Positions 6,328-16,396 of a stretch of DNA of 64,000 nt are shown here, piece after piece. Both the position numbers and the translations under genes were made by a program. The notes under the pieces were generated by a model. That model searched no databases. It had not been told where the DNA came from and saw only the letters and a program-made list of their open reading frames with translations. The first letter of the stretch is position 1. Every line of letters starts with the position of its first letter. Origin of the DNA: Paenibacillus plantarum (GTDB taxonomy: Bacteria; Bacillota; Bacilli; Paenibacillales; NBRC-103111); assembly GCF_013141695.1 (NCBI RefSeq), contig NZ_WHNY01000016.1:1-64000 (forward strand). The letters run 5' to 3'.

Positions 6328-7554
6328 TTAGTTCTGCACTTCGATTCCGTTCGCGTTGATATAGCCAATACTATTTTGATCCTTACGCTCAACTTCTCCC
6401 TGATACAGGATGTTCCCCGTTTGCAGCTCAATGATAGCAGCGGATGGTTTGGGACGACCAGACATGAGTAGATACAATCGATCCTTCTCTACTACGCTAT
6501 AATTGACTCTGCCCCACTCTTTCTGAATAGCTTGCAGCGGTAATTGCACATCACGAATCACTTTATTCTCCGCTACATGTACTACCATGACGTGAGTGTC
6601 TTTATTTTCCGAGATAGCGGCCAGTGATAGCTCCTGATTGGCAAACTGAATAGACATCCCCATCGAGTTATCCTCCATCAAAAAACTATGCAGTGGCTCA
6701 CTCTGCAGTGTCCGCCATTGTCCGTTCCAAATATCGTATACTCGAATTTCCCGGTTTACTAACCCTTCATTTCTCTTTACGGTCTGACTTTCGACCTTAT
6801 CTATGATTTTATTTTCACTGCGATCAAATATCGCATATTCACTCGGGCCAAGCTTACCTTTGTCCGATATATACCATGTAGTCGTTCTTATCCCATCGGC
6901 CTGTGTTTCAGCAGTCAAGATCTGCTCGCTGTTCAGCAAGCTTTTGTTTGTTAGATCAATCGTATACATATCGTATCCAACATGATAAAACTGCGGATAT
7001 TTGTCAGATCGCATACGATTAACGAGCACCTTCATGACCTGATCTTTGACCTGGACGTCATGGATACCTATATATTCATCGTTTTTCTTGTTCGTACGAA
7101 TTTGAAATGATGATTCCACTTGGTCCATTTTCCCCATTATTGAGATGGTTAACCTATTAGATTGCTTCTTGGATACATCATTGTGCGCTTCGGTATCTAC
7201 ATACGCCAGTACCTTATCATCCTCATAAAAGGCATTCATATCATTCTTCCCTCGCATGAAAGAACGTTGCTCTTTGACAAGCCGTTTTAAATCATCCTCA
7301 TAGTAAGATTCCGCATCAAGCCTTTCCAAATAGGAGAGTTGCTCGACTTCCGACTCGCTCCCTTTCGTAGAAACTGTTGTCGTGATGCCATCCATATTTA
7401 CCTTAATTCGCAGCCCAGCAGCATCGCTTTCTAAGCCTTTCATCGTTTTCAACACAAATTCCTGCTTCTGATCACTAGTACCTGACACATAATACGTTCC
7501 CATGGCTATTACACAAAAAGGTATCAGTGTAGCAAGCAGCCAGTATCGTTTCAT
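6328..7554 (-). CDS. Membrane-anchored protein of the GntR/ABC operon, unknown function
   Basis: A 408-aa protein with one N-terminal hydrophobic segment (about residues 5-24) without a lipobox cysteine, then a hydrophilic domain probably outside the membrane. No catalytic motif is recognised. The late part has repeated beta-strand pairs (KLGPSEYAIFDRSENKIID, LYLLMSGRPKPSAAIIEL) resembling a beta-propeller-like accessory protein. It is the last gene of the operon with permease, ATPase and GntR regulator, 62 bases after the permease. It may sense or stabilise the transporter; this is inferred only from position. Confidence 0.7.
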   Translation of the reverse strand: MKRYWLLATLIPFCVIAMGTYYVSGTSDQKQEFVLKTMKGLESDAAGLRIKVNMDGITTTVSTKGSESEVEQLSYLERLDAESYYEDDLKRLVKEQRSFMRGKNDMNAFYEDDKVLAYVDTEAHNDVSKKQSNRLTISIMGKMDQVESSFQIRTNKKNDEYIGIHDVQVKDQVMKVLVNRMRSDKYPQFYHVGYDMYTIDLTNKSLLNSEQILTAETQADGIRTTTWYISDKGKLGPSEYAIFDRSENKIIDKVESQTVKRNEGLVNREIRVYDIWNGQWRTLQSEPLHSFLMEDNSMGMSIQFANQELSLAAISENKDTHVMVVHVAENKVIRDVQLPLQAIQKEWGRVNYSVVEKDRLYLLMSGRPKPSAAIIELQTGNILYQGEVERKDQNSIGYINANGIEVQN

Positions 7555-7616
7555 GCGTGCACCTCCTTAGCATTGTCTTTGAAAGTTTTTCATGAGAATT
7601 TCGAGAATTCGAGAAT

Positions 7617-8450
7617 TTACACCGTCACCTTTTTTCTCAGTAAATAAGAACTAAATCCGATTGAAACGGCGATCATACACAGTCCGATGAACACCTGCAA
7701 CAACACGATTTCGCTTGGAAATAATGGAAGCGTAATTCCTAATTGACTTATTTCTTGTGGCAAAATGATCACGATCAGAACCGCTGCACCGTACAGAATA
7801 CCCGCAACAATGCCCTTCCAACGATAACTTCGTTCCAACAGTATGGCCGTGAAGAGTACAAAAACCCCTAGAATCCCAGCTCCATAATACAAAATAAATT
7901 GCATAACATAGCTTGGCATAAACAAATTCAGCAAAGGATCTCTTCGGATCAGTTCCCCTATAGAAACCGTTACTCTTAGTTCAGCTGGAATGATGGCAAG
8001 GAAGGAGGCCAATTGAAGCGGAATCACCACAAATTGTAGGGAGACATAACCAAATACAAACAGCACAATTGCACTTAACTTAGCGAAATATACGTTCATT
8101 CGTGATGTTGGCAACATAAGTAGTCGATATGCAAACGTATTCCGGCCGAACCATTCCTTGTACCAAATCATAAAAACATAAAGGAGTAGAACGATGGCAC
8201 ATAAACTGATGGCTCCTTCGTACCAGACCGAATGAAAAATATTAATAAGATTCAATTTTTGAAAGTTTTCCGCGTATTGCGCTTCTGTTCCACCATTTCT
8301 GTCTACCCAAGCATGTGCATCACTGAGATAGGATTGGACTGTAAGCCAAATTCCCACAAACTGAGATACTACTAACAGAAGTGCCAAGGCACCATATAGT
8401 TTGCTAAACCGTACAAGTTCCCAGTTCAACAACTTGATAAAGAATTTCAA
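7617..8450 (-). CDS. ABC transporter permease
   Basis: A 277-aa integral membrane protein with about six hydrophobic segments (near residues 18-38, 78-98, 120-150, 180-208, 214-232, 240-268). It has a large loop after the first helix and the segment NTFAYRLLMLPTSRMNVYFAKL, typical of ABC-2-type permeases in YtrB/C-like systems. Its ATG overlaps the ATPase stop by 4 bases, so translation is coupled. The substrate is not deducible; relatives respond to cell-wall-active compounds. Confidence 0.85.
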   Translation of the reverse strand: MKFFIKLLNWELVRFSKLYGALALLLVVSQFVGIWLTVQSYLSDAHAWVDRNGGTEAQYAENFQKLNLINIFHSVWYEGAISLCAIVLLLYVFMIWYKEWFGRNTFAYRLLMLPTSRMNVYFAKLSAIVLFVFGYVSLQFVVIPLQLASFLAIIPAELRVTVSIGELIRRDPLLNLFMPSYVMQFILYYGAGILGVFVLFTAILLERSYRWKGIVAGILYGAAVLIVIILPQEISQLGITLPLFPSEIVLLQVFIGLCMIAVSIGFSSYLLRKKVTV

Positions 8451-9136
8451 GTCACATACACCTCTCTCATGACATCCACAACGGACTTTCCTTCATTCGT
8501 TCGCATTTCCTCTGGATAAAACTGTTTGCGAACCCGCCCTCCATCCAGCAAAACAACTTTATCAATCAAATGCTCGATATCTTGAATTTCGTGAGTTGTG
8601 ATCAGAACACCGCGGTCTTCCATCAAATGGCTTGTGAATACGGCTGTAATTTGTTCGCGACTGAACATGTCAATCCCCGAGAATGGCTCGTCCATGAGTA
8701 AATAGTCTGCGTCCAAAGACAGTCCTAGCAGCAGATTCGCCTTCGCAGAGTTTCCTTTGGACAAGCTCGAAAGTCGATCCTCAGGATTCAATTTGAAAAA
8801 GGTGATCAACTCTTCCGCCCGCGCTTCATTCCAGTTCCCATAGAAATCCTTCATAAATAGCATGGCTTCTTTAATTTTCATATGTGAAGGCATAATTAAA
8901 GTATCAGGAATAAAAACAACCTTCTCATACGTCTTGGTAGTTGGAATCTGACCATCCACACGAATGACTCCACCTTGAATGGAGGTCAGCCCCATGATCG
9001 CCTTCATAATCGTAGATTTGCCCACGCCGTTTATCCCAATCAAACAGGTGATTTGGCCTTTCTCCGCGGTAAAGGAAACGAGATCCAACACATTTTTCCG
9101 ACCATATCGCTTCACAAGTCCATCCACTTCGATCAT
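8447..9136 (-). CDS. ABC transporter ATP-binding protein
   Basis: A 229-aa ATPase. Walker A is GINGVGKST (34-42), Walker B LLMDEPFSG, and the H-loop ITTHEIQD. The signature is SLSKGNSAK in place of LSGGQ, a deviation common in YtrB-like ATPases. It overlaps both neighbours by 4 bases (GntR gene upstream, permease downstream). It would form a homodimer energising the permease. Confidence 0.92.
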   Translation of the reverse strand: MIEVDGLVKRYGRKNVLDLVSFTAEKGQITCLIGINGVGKSTIMKAIMGLTSIQGGVIRVDGQIPTTKTYEKVVFIPDTLIMPSHMKIKEAMLFMKDFYGNWNEARAEELITFFKLNPEDRLSSLSKGNSAKANLLLGLSLDADYLLMDEPFSGIDMFSREQITAVFTSHLMEDRGVLITTHEIQDIEHLIDKVVLLDGGRVRKQFYPEEMRTNEGKSVVDVMREVYVT

Positions 9137-9519
9137 TCCGAAACCTCCCTTACGCGTTCTGCCTCATACTTTTCTTTAACAACACGCAATAATTCATCCG
9201 TTGGCAGCCCAATCTTGCTTATGGATTGAACGAACACCCCAACGGCTTCTTGAATGAGTTCTTCACGAATGGTATTCAAAATGTGCTTATCCGTCGTTAT
9301 CCGACTCGGTGAATTACCAGCAGTTGTAATCAACTTCTGCTCCTCCATTTCTTTATAAGCCTTCTGTGCGGTATTCGGATTGATTTGAAGCAGCCCTGCT
9401 AGCTCACGCCGCGACGGAATTTCTTGTCCGCCTTTCAGCCTGCCTGTGGCCATTTCCTCTTTGAAATACCTGACAACCTGCAGATAAACGGGATCGCGAT
9501 TATTAAACGTAATGTTCAT
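9133..9519 (-). CDS. GntR family regulator, YtrA type
   Basis: A 128-aa regulator: the N-terminal winged helix (YLQVVRYFKEEMATGRLKGG, then IPSRRELAGLLQINPNTAQKAYKEME) is followed by a short helical tail of about 50 residues. That layout is the YtrA subfamily, which controls its own ABC operon. It is first in the operon. Two inverted repeats ending in GTGTA/TACAC and AGTGTA/TACACT lie over the promoter (9570-9630), which supports autorepression. Confidence 0.92.
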   Translation of the reverse strand: MNITFNNRDPVYLQVVRYFKEEMATGRLKGGQEIPSRRELAGLLQINPNTAQKAYKEMEEQKLITTAGNSPSRITTDKHILNTIREELIQEAVGVFVQSISKIGLPTDELLRVVKEKYEAERVREVSE

Positions 9520-9569
9520 CTACCCATCTCCTATGTTCCTTTCTAGGTAAAACTGGAATTATTTAGTGT

Positions 9570-9630
9570 GTGTACTAACTAGTTCATACACTTTAAGTGT
9601 ACTATACTACCCATACACTTATTCTGTCAA
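9570..9630 (-). promoter_or_regulatory. Promoter with two GntR-type operators
   Basis: On the minus strand the -35 box TTGACA (9625-9630) and -10 box TATAGT (9601-9606) are 18 bases apart. Operator 1 (9570-9591) has GTGTA/TACAC arms around a central AACTAGTT. Operator 2 (9596-9619) has AGTGTA/TACACT arms and covers the -10 box and spacer. Binding would block RNA polymerase. Confidence 0.7.
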
Positions 9631-9741
9631 CATCTGGATTTCCCAAAAGTTCTTCCTTCGTTTTTTCACACCTATGACATACCTGACTAGTTACATGCAA
9701 ATAATAGAAAGTAGGATTACGTTTCTAGAGAGGAGGCCATC

Positions 9742-11043
9742 ATGAGAGTCAATCTTCCACCAAAAGACAAGGATAATCAGGGGTTTTACGAGAAAATGCG
9801 AGGACTGCCAGGTGCAGTTGTACAGCTTGTTAAACAGCAGGCCGCCAAGTTCATGATTTCCTCAGAGCTTGCTGAACATGGGTCATCGACTCCCAACATC
9901 GAAATCCCTCCTGCCACACAAGCTAGATTAGAAAAAGCGTTGCATCAACAAATAGCCTTACAGGAAGGAGGCGTCTTATCTCCCTCACCCACTGTTCAAG
10001 AACAACAGATTGTGGAACAAATCGTTGCCCTAACTAAGATCAATAATCGCAATAACGTGACACGTACACAAGCCTACTGGGCTTGTTATCGTGATTATCC
10101 CGAGTTGCATTGGGCCTTGTTAGCCCATATGGTTTCCCGCAATGGCGGCTGGTGCATGACGGATTTACGTGGTGAACTTATGCCACACCTGTTGAACAAC
10201 GATGCCACGGCGTATATATTTTCCTTTCTTGAGCGCGCGAATGCCCTCATTTTTCAAGATGCTTACCCGCAATTATTGCTCTATGCTGAAAGCAAAAAAA
10301 GGCGGATTAACCTATTTCACCTTCTTCCGCATTTACATATATCCGCTTGGATGCTCCCCATCTGGCAGGAATTCTGGCTTCATCAAGATTCGGCACTGCT
10401 CACCTTAGGTCTGATTGTCAATGAGCAGCATTATGTCGAAGAACGTGTTGTTCAGAATCCGCTCTACAAACAAACGGTCTTAGATACCGCTCTGTTCAAA
10501 ACACAAGCCTGGCTGCAGCTCAATCATGTCGGATTCCCTTTTCGTTCCACATCCATGGATCCACCTCAACCCCATCTTGCTGGCCTTATTCTTGAAAATT
10601 TCTCAAAGCTCTCCGAACGCATCGAATTCGGCAAAAGCTTATACGCGATCCTGTTTGGAGCTCCAGGTGTGCTTCAAGGCGCTTTAGCTTTCGCGTCTGC
10701 TACTCCACACACTGGCTCTCGTTCCGACTACTGGCCTCATCTATTCGCCCCCATACGAAAAACCCCTCCTGATCGCAAATATCAGGAGAGGCTCGATGGC
10801 TACAGCCTTAAGAAAGGAGCTGCGCCGTTCTATAGTCCCCCGCTTCACTCGGCATGGCCTGACAGGCCAATGGCTCCCGTTGAGCGAGGTGATTGGTTAA
10901 AGCTTGAACATGAACCTTTACAGCATATTAGCTCGATGAAGGTTCCAAGTGCTTACGATTTGACACAAGATCTGTGCCTAGGATTAAGTAAAATTGAACT
11001 CGCTGTTCTAAGTGCACAAGCGATTAAGAAGATCATTCGCTAA
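9742..11043 (+). CDS. DUF2515 family protein (YppC-like)
   Basis: A 433-aa soluble protein of unknown function. Characteristic segments are TRTQAYWACYRDYPELHWALLAHMVSRNGGW, FHLLPHLHISAWM and HYVEERVVQNPLY, as in the DUF2515/YppC family of spore formers. No membrane helix or signal peptide. The ATG follows GAGGAGG. It converges with the flippase gene; only 14 bases separate the two stops and no clear terminator is visible. Confidence 0.75.
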   Translation: MRVNLPPKDKDNQGFYEKMRGLPGAVVQLVKQQAAKFMISSELAEHGSSTPNIEIPPATQARLEKALHQQIALQEGGVLSPSPTVQEQQIVEQIVALTKINNRNNVTRTQAYWACYRDYPELHWALLAHMVSRNGGWCMTDLRGELMPHLLNNDATAYIFSFLERANALIFQDAYPQLLLYAESKKRRINLFHLLPHLHISAWMLPIWQEFWLHQDSALLTLGLIVNEQHYVEERVVQNPLYKQTVLDTALFKTQAWLQLNHVGFPFRSTSMDPPQPHLAGLILENFSKLSERIEFGKSLYAILFGAPGVLQGALAFASATPHTGSRSDYWPHLFAPIRKTPPDRKYQERLDGYSLKKGAAPFYSPPLHSAWPDRPMAPVERGDWLKLEHEPLQHISSMKVPSAYDLTQDLCLGLSKIELAVLSAQAIKKIIR

Positions 11044-11057
11044 CAAGCGGGATGCGA

Positions 11058-12752
11058 TTACGAACGTCGGAGCAAACGACTCGCTTTCCCAATGAGCTTC
11101 TGTATGGGTGATGGAAAGTTCTTCACATCATCCTTCGTCACCACGCGCGTAACCATAAGCATCAGCGGATACAAAGCCACTGTTAATCCGCAGATCAGCA
11201 CCGCTTGGATACCTTGATTCAAACGGTACCAAGAAAATGGCACCACATAGTTGTGCGTCACCCATTCCGCTGCAAAGCCAAGAACGCCGATGACAATGAT
11301 TGTTATGAGAAGTCCACCGAATCGACGCCCCAGAATCGTGAACGATACTTCCTTACGGAGCGTGCGTAAATTCAGCCATGACATCGCGATAAAGCAAAGT
11401 CCTGTTGAAATGATGATGCCGTATATGCCAAACCAATGCCCGAGAACGAAGCTGCCAAGCAGCTTAATTGCGATGCCGACACCAACATGAGCCATTAGTG
11501 GCTTCATCCGTCCCATCCCCATCAGAACGGCTCCTGAGGTCTGCATCACGATCTGGAACATTGCGCCTGCCGTCAGCAAGGAGATCATCGCAGGTCCATG
11601 GGCGATTCCATAAGCGGAATCCTCATACCCAAACACGAAGAAGTCGATCGGTCTAGCCGCAATACTGATCATAAGTACAGCAGGAAGACCTGATAGAATC
11701 GCAAGCTGTAACACGCGCGTCGTCTGCTGTCCGACCTGTTTCAAATCTTTACGCGAATACGCTGCTGAAATAATAGGTACAACGGATTGACTCAAGGCGA
11801 TGGCCAAAATAATGGGAATCCCCGCGAGTGATTGCGCGCGTCCACCAATGATCCCGACTAAGCCTAGGGCCTCCGCGGCACCGATCTTATCTTCAAGCAA
11901 CGGGATAATCATCGAGGTATCGATCGCATACACCAGTGTTACGGTGACGGAGAAAACGACGATTGGGATCGAAAGCTTTAGCAAGCTTCGATAAATATCC
12001 CGATACCTGAACATTTCAGCTGGTTGATCGCCTGTACCTGTCGCTCCGATCTGCTCTGCAGCGGCTTGTGATACTGCCCCGATGGATTGACGTGTTTGCG
12101 CATCATTTCGCTTCAGCTTCATAGCGTAATACAGCATGACGGCAAGTGCGGCAACACCTCCGACAACGCCTCCGAAGGAAGCCCCTGCCACACCCCAGCC
12201 CAGTGAAATATTGAGCAAGAAATAGGCAAGTAAAATGGACGTAATCAAGCGGAATATTTGTTCCACTACTTGCGAAATACCATTGGGCATCATATGTTGT
12301 CTGCCTTGGAAATAGCCGCGCATAATGGCAATAAGCGGGAAGAACAGCATCGCTGGTGCAATGGCTCTAGTCGCTAGCGTAGCATCCGGTCCACCGTGCG
12401 AGATATTCTCAGCATAAATAGGTGCGAAGACGTATAACAGTACCGTCATCCCAACGCCAGCCACGACAGCAAACCAAATTGCTGCCCGATAAATCCTTTG
12501 TGCTTCTTGCGGTCGACCGATGGCTCTCTTCTCGGCAACCATTTTACTTAATGCACTCGGAATACCCGCTGTTGCGATAACGAGCAGGATGGAATATAAA
12601 TTAAAAGCAATGGAATAGCTGCCCATCCCTTTTTCCTCAAGCAGATGTACCAGCGGTATTCGCTGGAAAACGCCGAGAAACCGCGCTACAAGCGCGGCCA
12701 CGGTGAGAATGAGCGTCCCTTTTACAAGGGAATCTTTGGTTACCTTCGTCAA
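11058..12752 (-). CDS. MurJ/YtgP-type lipid II flippase
   Basis: A 564-aa protein of the MVF/MOP superfamily with about 14 membrane helices. The N-terminus (GTLILTVAALVARFLGVFQRIPL) is typical of the YtgP/SpoVB group, which translocates undecaprenyl-linked cell-wall precursors. Length fits YtgP (MurJ) better than SpoVB. The loop at about residues 214-242 is longer and polar. The start is TTG with AGAAGGAAC upstream. SpoVB-type paralogues cannot be fully excluded. Confidence 0.85.
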   Translation of the reverse strand: MTKVTKDSLVKGTLILTVAALVARFLGVFQRIPLVHLLEEKGMGSYSIAFNLYSILLVIATAGIPSALSKMVAEKRAIGRPQEAQRIYRAAIWFAVVAGVGMTVLLYVFAPIYAENISHGGPDATLATRAIAPAMLFFPLIAIMRGYFQGRQHMMPNGISQVVEQIFRLITSILLAYFLLNISLGWGVAGASFGGVVGGVAALAVMLYYAMKLKRNDAQTRQSIGAVSQAAAEQIGATGTGDQPAEMFRYRDIYRSLLKLSIPIVVFSVTVTLVYAIDTSMIIPLLEDKIGAAEALGLVGIIGGRAQSLAGIPIILAIALSQSVVPIISAAYSRKDLKQVGQQTTRVLQLAILSGLPAVLMISIAARPIDFFVFGYEDSAYGIAHGPAMISLLTAGAMFQIVMQTSGAVLMGMGRMKPLMAHVGVGIAIKLLGSFVLGHWFGIYGIIISTGLCFIAMSWLNLRTLRKEVSFTILGRRFGGLLITIIVIGVLGFAAEWVTHNYVVPFSWYRLNQGIQAVLICGLTVALYPLMLMVTRVVTKDDVKNFPSPIQKLIGKASRLLRRS

Positions 12753-12798
12753 GTCCGTTCCTTCTCTCTCTTACAGTTTTCTTACGTCCTTCTAAGCC

Positions 12799-13278
12799 TC
12801 AAAAGATCCACAGGAAGAAAATAACAATCATAGCCAGCTGCAAAACAATTTTCACCACAGAGCTGGCAAAAAAACCAAGCACAGACCCAATTCCTGCGCG
12901 TATAGCGTTTTGCCAATTGGTTCCGGCAATTAATTCACCCACTACGGCGCCGATGAATGGTCCTAGGATGATCCCGAATGCTGGAATCACGAAAGGACCA
13001 ATGATTAAACCAATGGTGCTTCCAACGATTGCCGGTTTCGAGCCTCCGAACTTTTTGACCCCTAAGGCACTAACCGCATAATCCGCCACGATAATAATAA
13101 TGACAACCAAGGTCTGGATCAACCAGAACCAGAAGCCGAAGTGCTTCCAAGTGATCAGCCAACCATAGATGAAAAAGGCAGCATAAATAGCTAGTACACC
13201 AGGCAGGATTGGATAGACGGCACCCACCATTCCGATGACAAATAAAAGAATAACGACAATCCAACCCAAGGTAATCAT
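12799..13278 (-). CDS. DUF456 family membrane protein
   Basis: A 159-aa protein with about five helices. GSTIGLIIGPFVIPAFGIILGPFIGAVVGEL and the final SVLGFFASSVVKIVLQL are typical of DUF456 (YqgC-like), which is glycine-rich in membrane segments. The start chosen is the ATG at 13278 with GGAGG upstream; a longer open frame to 13374 has no ribosome binding site. Function unknown. Confidence 0.8.
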   Translation of the reverse strand: MITLGWIVVILLFVIGMVGAVYPILPGVLAIYAAFFIYGWLITWKHFGFWFWLIQTLVVIIIIVADYAVSALGVKKFGGSKPAIVGSTIGLIIGPFVIPAFGIILGPFIGAVVGELIAGTNWQNAIRAGIGSVLGFFASSVVKIVLQLAMIVIFFLWIF

Positions 13279-13327
13279 GCGCAGTTCATTCCTCCATGTT
13301 AGCGTGAATGTGGAGCTTAGTCCTGGG

Positions 13328-14065
13328 CTAGGTGAGCAGGTAAGTGCGAATGACTTGCGCGACAGCATCCTCATTGTTCGTCACTGTCGTAATATCAGCG
13401 ATCCGTTTCACTTCATCTTGGGCATTTCCCATAGCCACACCTAATCCTGCTTCACGAATCATCGCAATATCATTTTCGCTGTCGCCCATAGCAATTACCT
13501 CGGACATCGCAATGCCCAGAAGTTGGCATACCGTTTCAACACCCGTTGCTTTGCTGATCCCGAGCGGATTCAGTTCCAAGTTCGACGGGTGTGAATTGGT
13601 GATTTCAAGCGTCCCCCAACTCGACACCACTTCGCGAATGCGTCGCAATTTCTCAGCATTGTCTGTGAAGTAACCGAATTTTAGCCATTCATGCTGATTC
13701 AAATCTAATCCTTCACTTTCTCGATTGAACACACCCGCTACGGAATACGCCCACCACCAGCAGTCGTTTTCCACCGCTATCTGGTGCAGATTACGTATCG
13801 TTTCAATCGGTACTAGCGTTCGTTTCAGCAACGTATCTGGAGACGCCCACACTTCACTACCGTTTACCACAACAAGGGGTGTTGAGAGCCCCAGCTCTTT
13901 AATGAAAGGCATAGCACTGATGGCACCGCGTCCCGTGGACATGATCACCACTTTACCTTGTTCAGAGGCTTCGCGAATCGCCGCTTGATTCTCCGCAGAT
14001 ATTTTCTTGTCCTCGTTCAATAAGGTGCCATCCATATCAAGTGCGATTAATTTGTAGTTACCCAT
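13328..14065 (-). CDS. Cof-type HAD phosphatase
   Basis: A 245-aa haloacid-dehalogenase hydrolase of the Cof/IIB group: motif I LDMDGTLLN, motif II MSTGRG, the lysine in SKATGVETV, and motif III AMGDSENDIAMIREAGLGVAMGNA. These enzymes dephosphorylate sugar phosphates, flavin phosphates or similar metabolites; the substrate cannot be read from sequence. The ATG at 14065 is preferred (AGGAG 8 bases upstream) over the ATG at 14086. Confidence 0.9.
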   Translation of the reverse strand: MGNYKLIALDMDGTLLNEDKKISAENQAAIREASEQGKVVIMSTGRGAISAMPFIKELGLSTPLVVVNGSEVWASPDTLLKRTLVPIETIRNLHQIAVENDCWWWAYSVAGVFNRESEGLDLNQHEWLKFGYFTDNAEKLRRIREVVSSWGTLEITNSHPSNLELNPLGISKATGVETVCQLLGIAMSEVIAMGDSENDIAMIREAGLGVAMGNAQDEVKRIADITTVTNNEDAVAQVIRTYLLT

Positions 14066-14112
14066 TGGCGTCAACTCCTGTCTCATGCTGCCTTACATTT
14101 GTCTTTGTCGTT

Positions 14113-15987
14113 CTAGTAAGCAGTAAGCACTCTCTTAGGCAGCTCTTCCATGAACGTTTTGTGCCATAGTGCAAAAATATAGAGAGTCCACAAGCGTCGT
14201 GCGTAGTCTCCTTGACCAATACGATGCTTATGCAGCATTTTCTCAACTGCTTCAATGTCGATGTAATCCTCAATACCGCTGGTTTTGATTTGATCCATCA
14301 CCATATCGCCCATAGCGCCTTTCATCCAATCCCGCAGGGGTACTGGGAAGCCTAACTTCGGACGATTCAGAATCGGATCTGGAATGATGCCTTCCATCGC
14401 TTTTCGGAAAATGTACTTCGTTGTCCCATTCGCTATGCGATACTTCGCTGGAATGCGGCGAGCCACTTCGAACAGCTCCTTGTCCAGAAAAGGAACGCGC
14501 AGCTCCAAGGAATGCGCCATCGTCATTTTGTCGGCTTTCATGAGAATATCGCCAGGCATCCACAAATTCATGTCGATGTACTGCATCCGGCTTACTGGAT
14601 CTAGATGTTTCGTTTTGTTATAGTAATCGCCGGCGATTTGCACAGGATTCTTGTAGGCGCGCAGCATCTCACTATCGAGACGGAGCACTTCCGCTTTCAT
14701 ATCCTCGGAGAAAATTTTGGCATTCCCGAGGAAGCGTTCTTCTAGCGGAGTCGTCCCCCGCAACACATAGTTGCGGCCTTTCACTCCGCTCGGCAGAATG
14801 CGTGCGAAGCGGTTCAGCATGCGCTTCACCGATGGCGGCAGCTGATCCAGCGGCTTGAGCGACTGCGGCTCGCGATAGATGCGATAGCCGCCGAAGAGCT
14901 CGTCCGCGCCTTCGCCGGACAGCACGACCGTTACGTGCTCGCGTGCAAGCTGAGCCACGTGGTAGAGGGCAATGGCCGAAGGATCGGCGACAGGCTCGTC
15001 CTGGTGCCAGATCGCCTTCGGCATCGTCGCAAAGAAATCATCCTGCGTGATGATTTTGTCGTAGTGCTCGGTCCCGAGCGTCGCTGCGGTCTGAGCAGCG
15101 ATCGGCGTCTCGTTGTTGGCGCCATCGAAGCCAACGGAGAATGTGCGGATCGGTTCGATATTCCGCATGTGCGTAGCAATCGCCGTCGAATCGATCCCAC
15201 TCGACAGGAAGCATCCGCGTTCCACATCACTGACCATGTGGAGCTTGACCGACTCTTTCAAGCCTTCACGAATTTGTTCCACATAGTAGTCAAATGGCTT
15301 CTCTTCCGGCTCAAACATAGGATCCCAATATTTATGTAGGGTCATTTTGCCGTCAAAAGTAATTGTAACCGAATGAGCAGGCGGCAGCTTATAAATACCT
15401 TGAAACATCGTATGTGGCTCTGGCACATATTGAAAGGTCAAGTAATTCAGCAAGCTGTCCGTATGGATCAACCGATTCATGCCTTCCGCCGCTAGCAAGC
15501 TCTTGATTTCCGAGCCGAACAGAAATTGACGGTCACTCACATGATAATAAAACGGCTTAATACCGAAGTGGTCTCTCGCACCGAACAGCTGCTTTTTCTT
15601 GCGGTCCCAGATCACAAAACCGAACATACCACGCATATGCTTCACGCAATCCTCGCCAAACTCCTCATAAAGATGGACGATAACTTCTGTGTCGCTCTGC
15701 GTGCGGAAAATATGACCGCGCTCCTTCAACATCGTGCGCAGCTCTTTGTAATTATAAATTTCACCGTTGAAAATAATCCAGACGGTTTCATCTTCATTCG
15801 CTAACGGCTGATGGCCTTCTTTGATATCAATAACGGATAATCGTCTAAATCCTAAGCCAATGCGGTTCTCAGTCCAGAAGCCGACATCATTAGGCCCCCG
15901 ATGCACAATCACATCTGTCATTTGCTGAAGCATAGCCTCAGTTGGTTCTCTATCTTCAAAATACATAACACCCGTAATACCACACAT
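14113..15987 (-). CDS. asnB: Asparagine synthetase, glutamine-hydrolysing
   Basis: A 624-aa class II amidotransferase. With the start at 15987 the catalytic Cys becomes residue 2 (MCGITGV), as processing requires. The N-terminal glutaminase domain has HRGPNDVG, FNGEIYNY and SDTEVIVHLY. The C-terminal ATP-dependent synthase domain has the PP-loop SSGIDSTAIA and LSGEGADELFGGY. It converts aspartate, glutamine and ATP to asparagine. The open frame extends four codons upstream, but that would bury the Cys. It is preceded by the long non-coding repeat region 16.0-17.3 kb. Confidence 0.95.
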   Translation of the reverse strand: MCGITGVMYFEDREPTEAMLQQMTDVIVHRGPNDVGFWTENRIGLGFRRLSVIDIKEGHQPLANEDETVWIIFNGEIYNYKELRTMLKERGHIFRTQSDTEVIVHLYEEFGEDCVKHMRGMFGFVIWDRKKKQLFGARDHFGIKPFYYHVSDRQFLFGSEIKSLLAAEGMNRLIHTDSLLNYLTFQYVPEPHTMFQGIYKLPPAHSVTITFDGKMTLHKYWDPMFEPEEKPFDYYVEQIREGLKESVKLHMVSDVERGCFLSSGIDSTAIATHMRNIEPIRTFSVGFDGANNETPIAAQTAATLGTEHYDKIITQDDFFATMPKAIWHQDEPVADPSAIALYHVAQLAREHVTVVLSGEGADELFGGYRIYREPQSLKPLDQLPPSVKRMLNRFARILPSGVKGRNYVLRGTTPLEERFLGNAKIFSEDMKAEVLRLDSEMLRAYKNPVQIAGDYYNKTKHLDPVSRMQYIDMNLWMPGDILMKADKMTMAHSLELRVPFLDKELFEVARRIPAKYRIANGTTKYIFRKAMEGIIPDPILNRPKLGFPVPLRDWMKGAMGDMVMDQIKTSGIEDYIDIEAVEKMLHKHRIGQGDYARRLWTLYIFALWHKTFMEELPKRVLTAY

Positions 15988-16396
15988 GGTGAGACTCACT
16001 CCTCCGTACTCTCATCATTCTTTCTCTTGGACAACCGATATATTAGTATACCATATCAGCCCGTCTTTCAGGAAATACCATGAGCGTACGAGAATGGAAA
16101 AACCCAGATGCCTATAGAAAAATGATGGAAATGAGAAGTCGTTTTAGAGAAGCAGATAACCGGCTTTTTTTCATGAGATTCGACCACCTTTCCTCTGTGC
16201 ACAAAAGTTGACCTCGGGCAACATTTAGGGTGAAGCTAATTCTTACCCTTGGAATAGGATATGCCGTTGGGCAGTAACTGGTGCACGTTGCTAAAAAGGC
16301 AGAGTATCTTTACTCGATTACGTGCCAGTAGATCAACTTAAACTTATCTCGACCTGACTTAATTTTTCTCAGCTTAACTTGATTCAACTTAACTTA

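Noticed and set aside
14931..15339. Frames on both strands inside asnB
   Set aside because: Local high G+C content opens extra frames; the asparagine synthetase frame is full length with all motifs.
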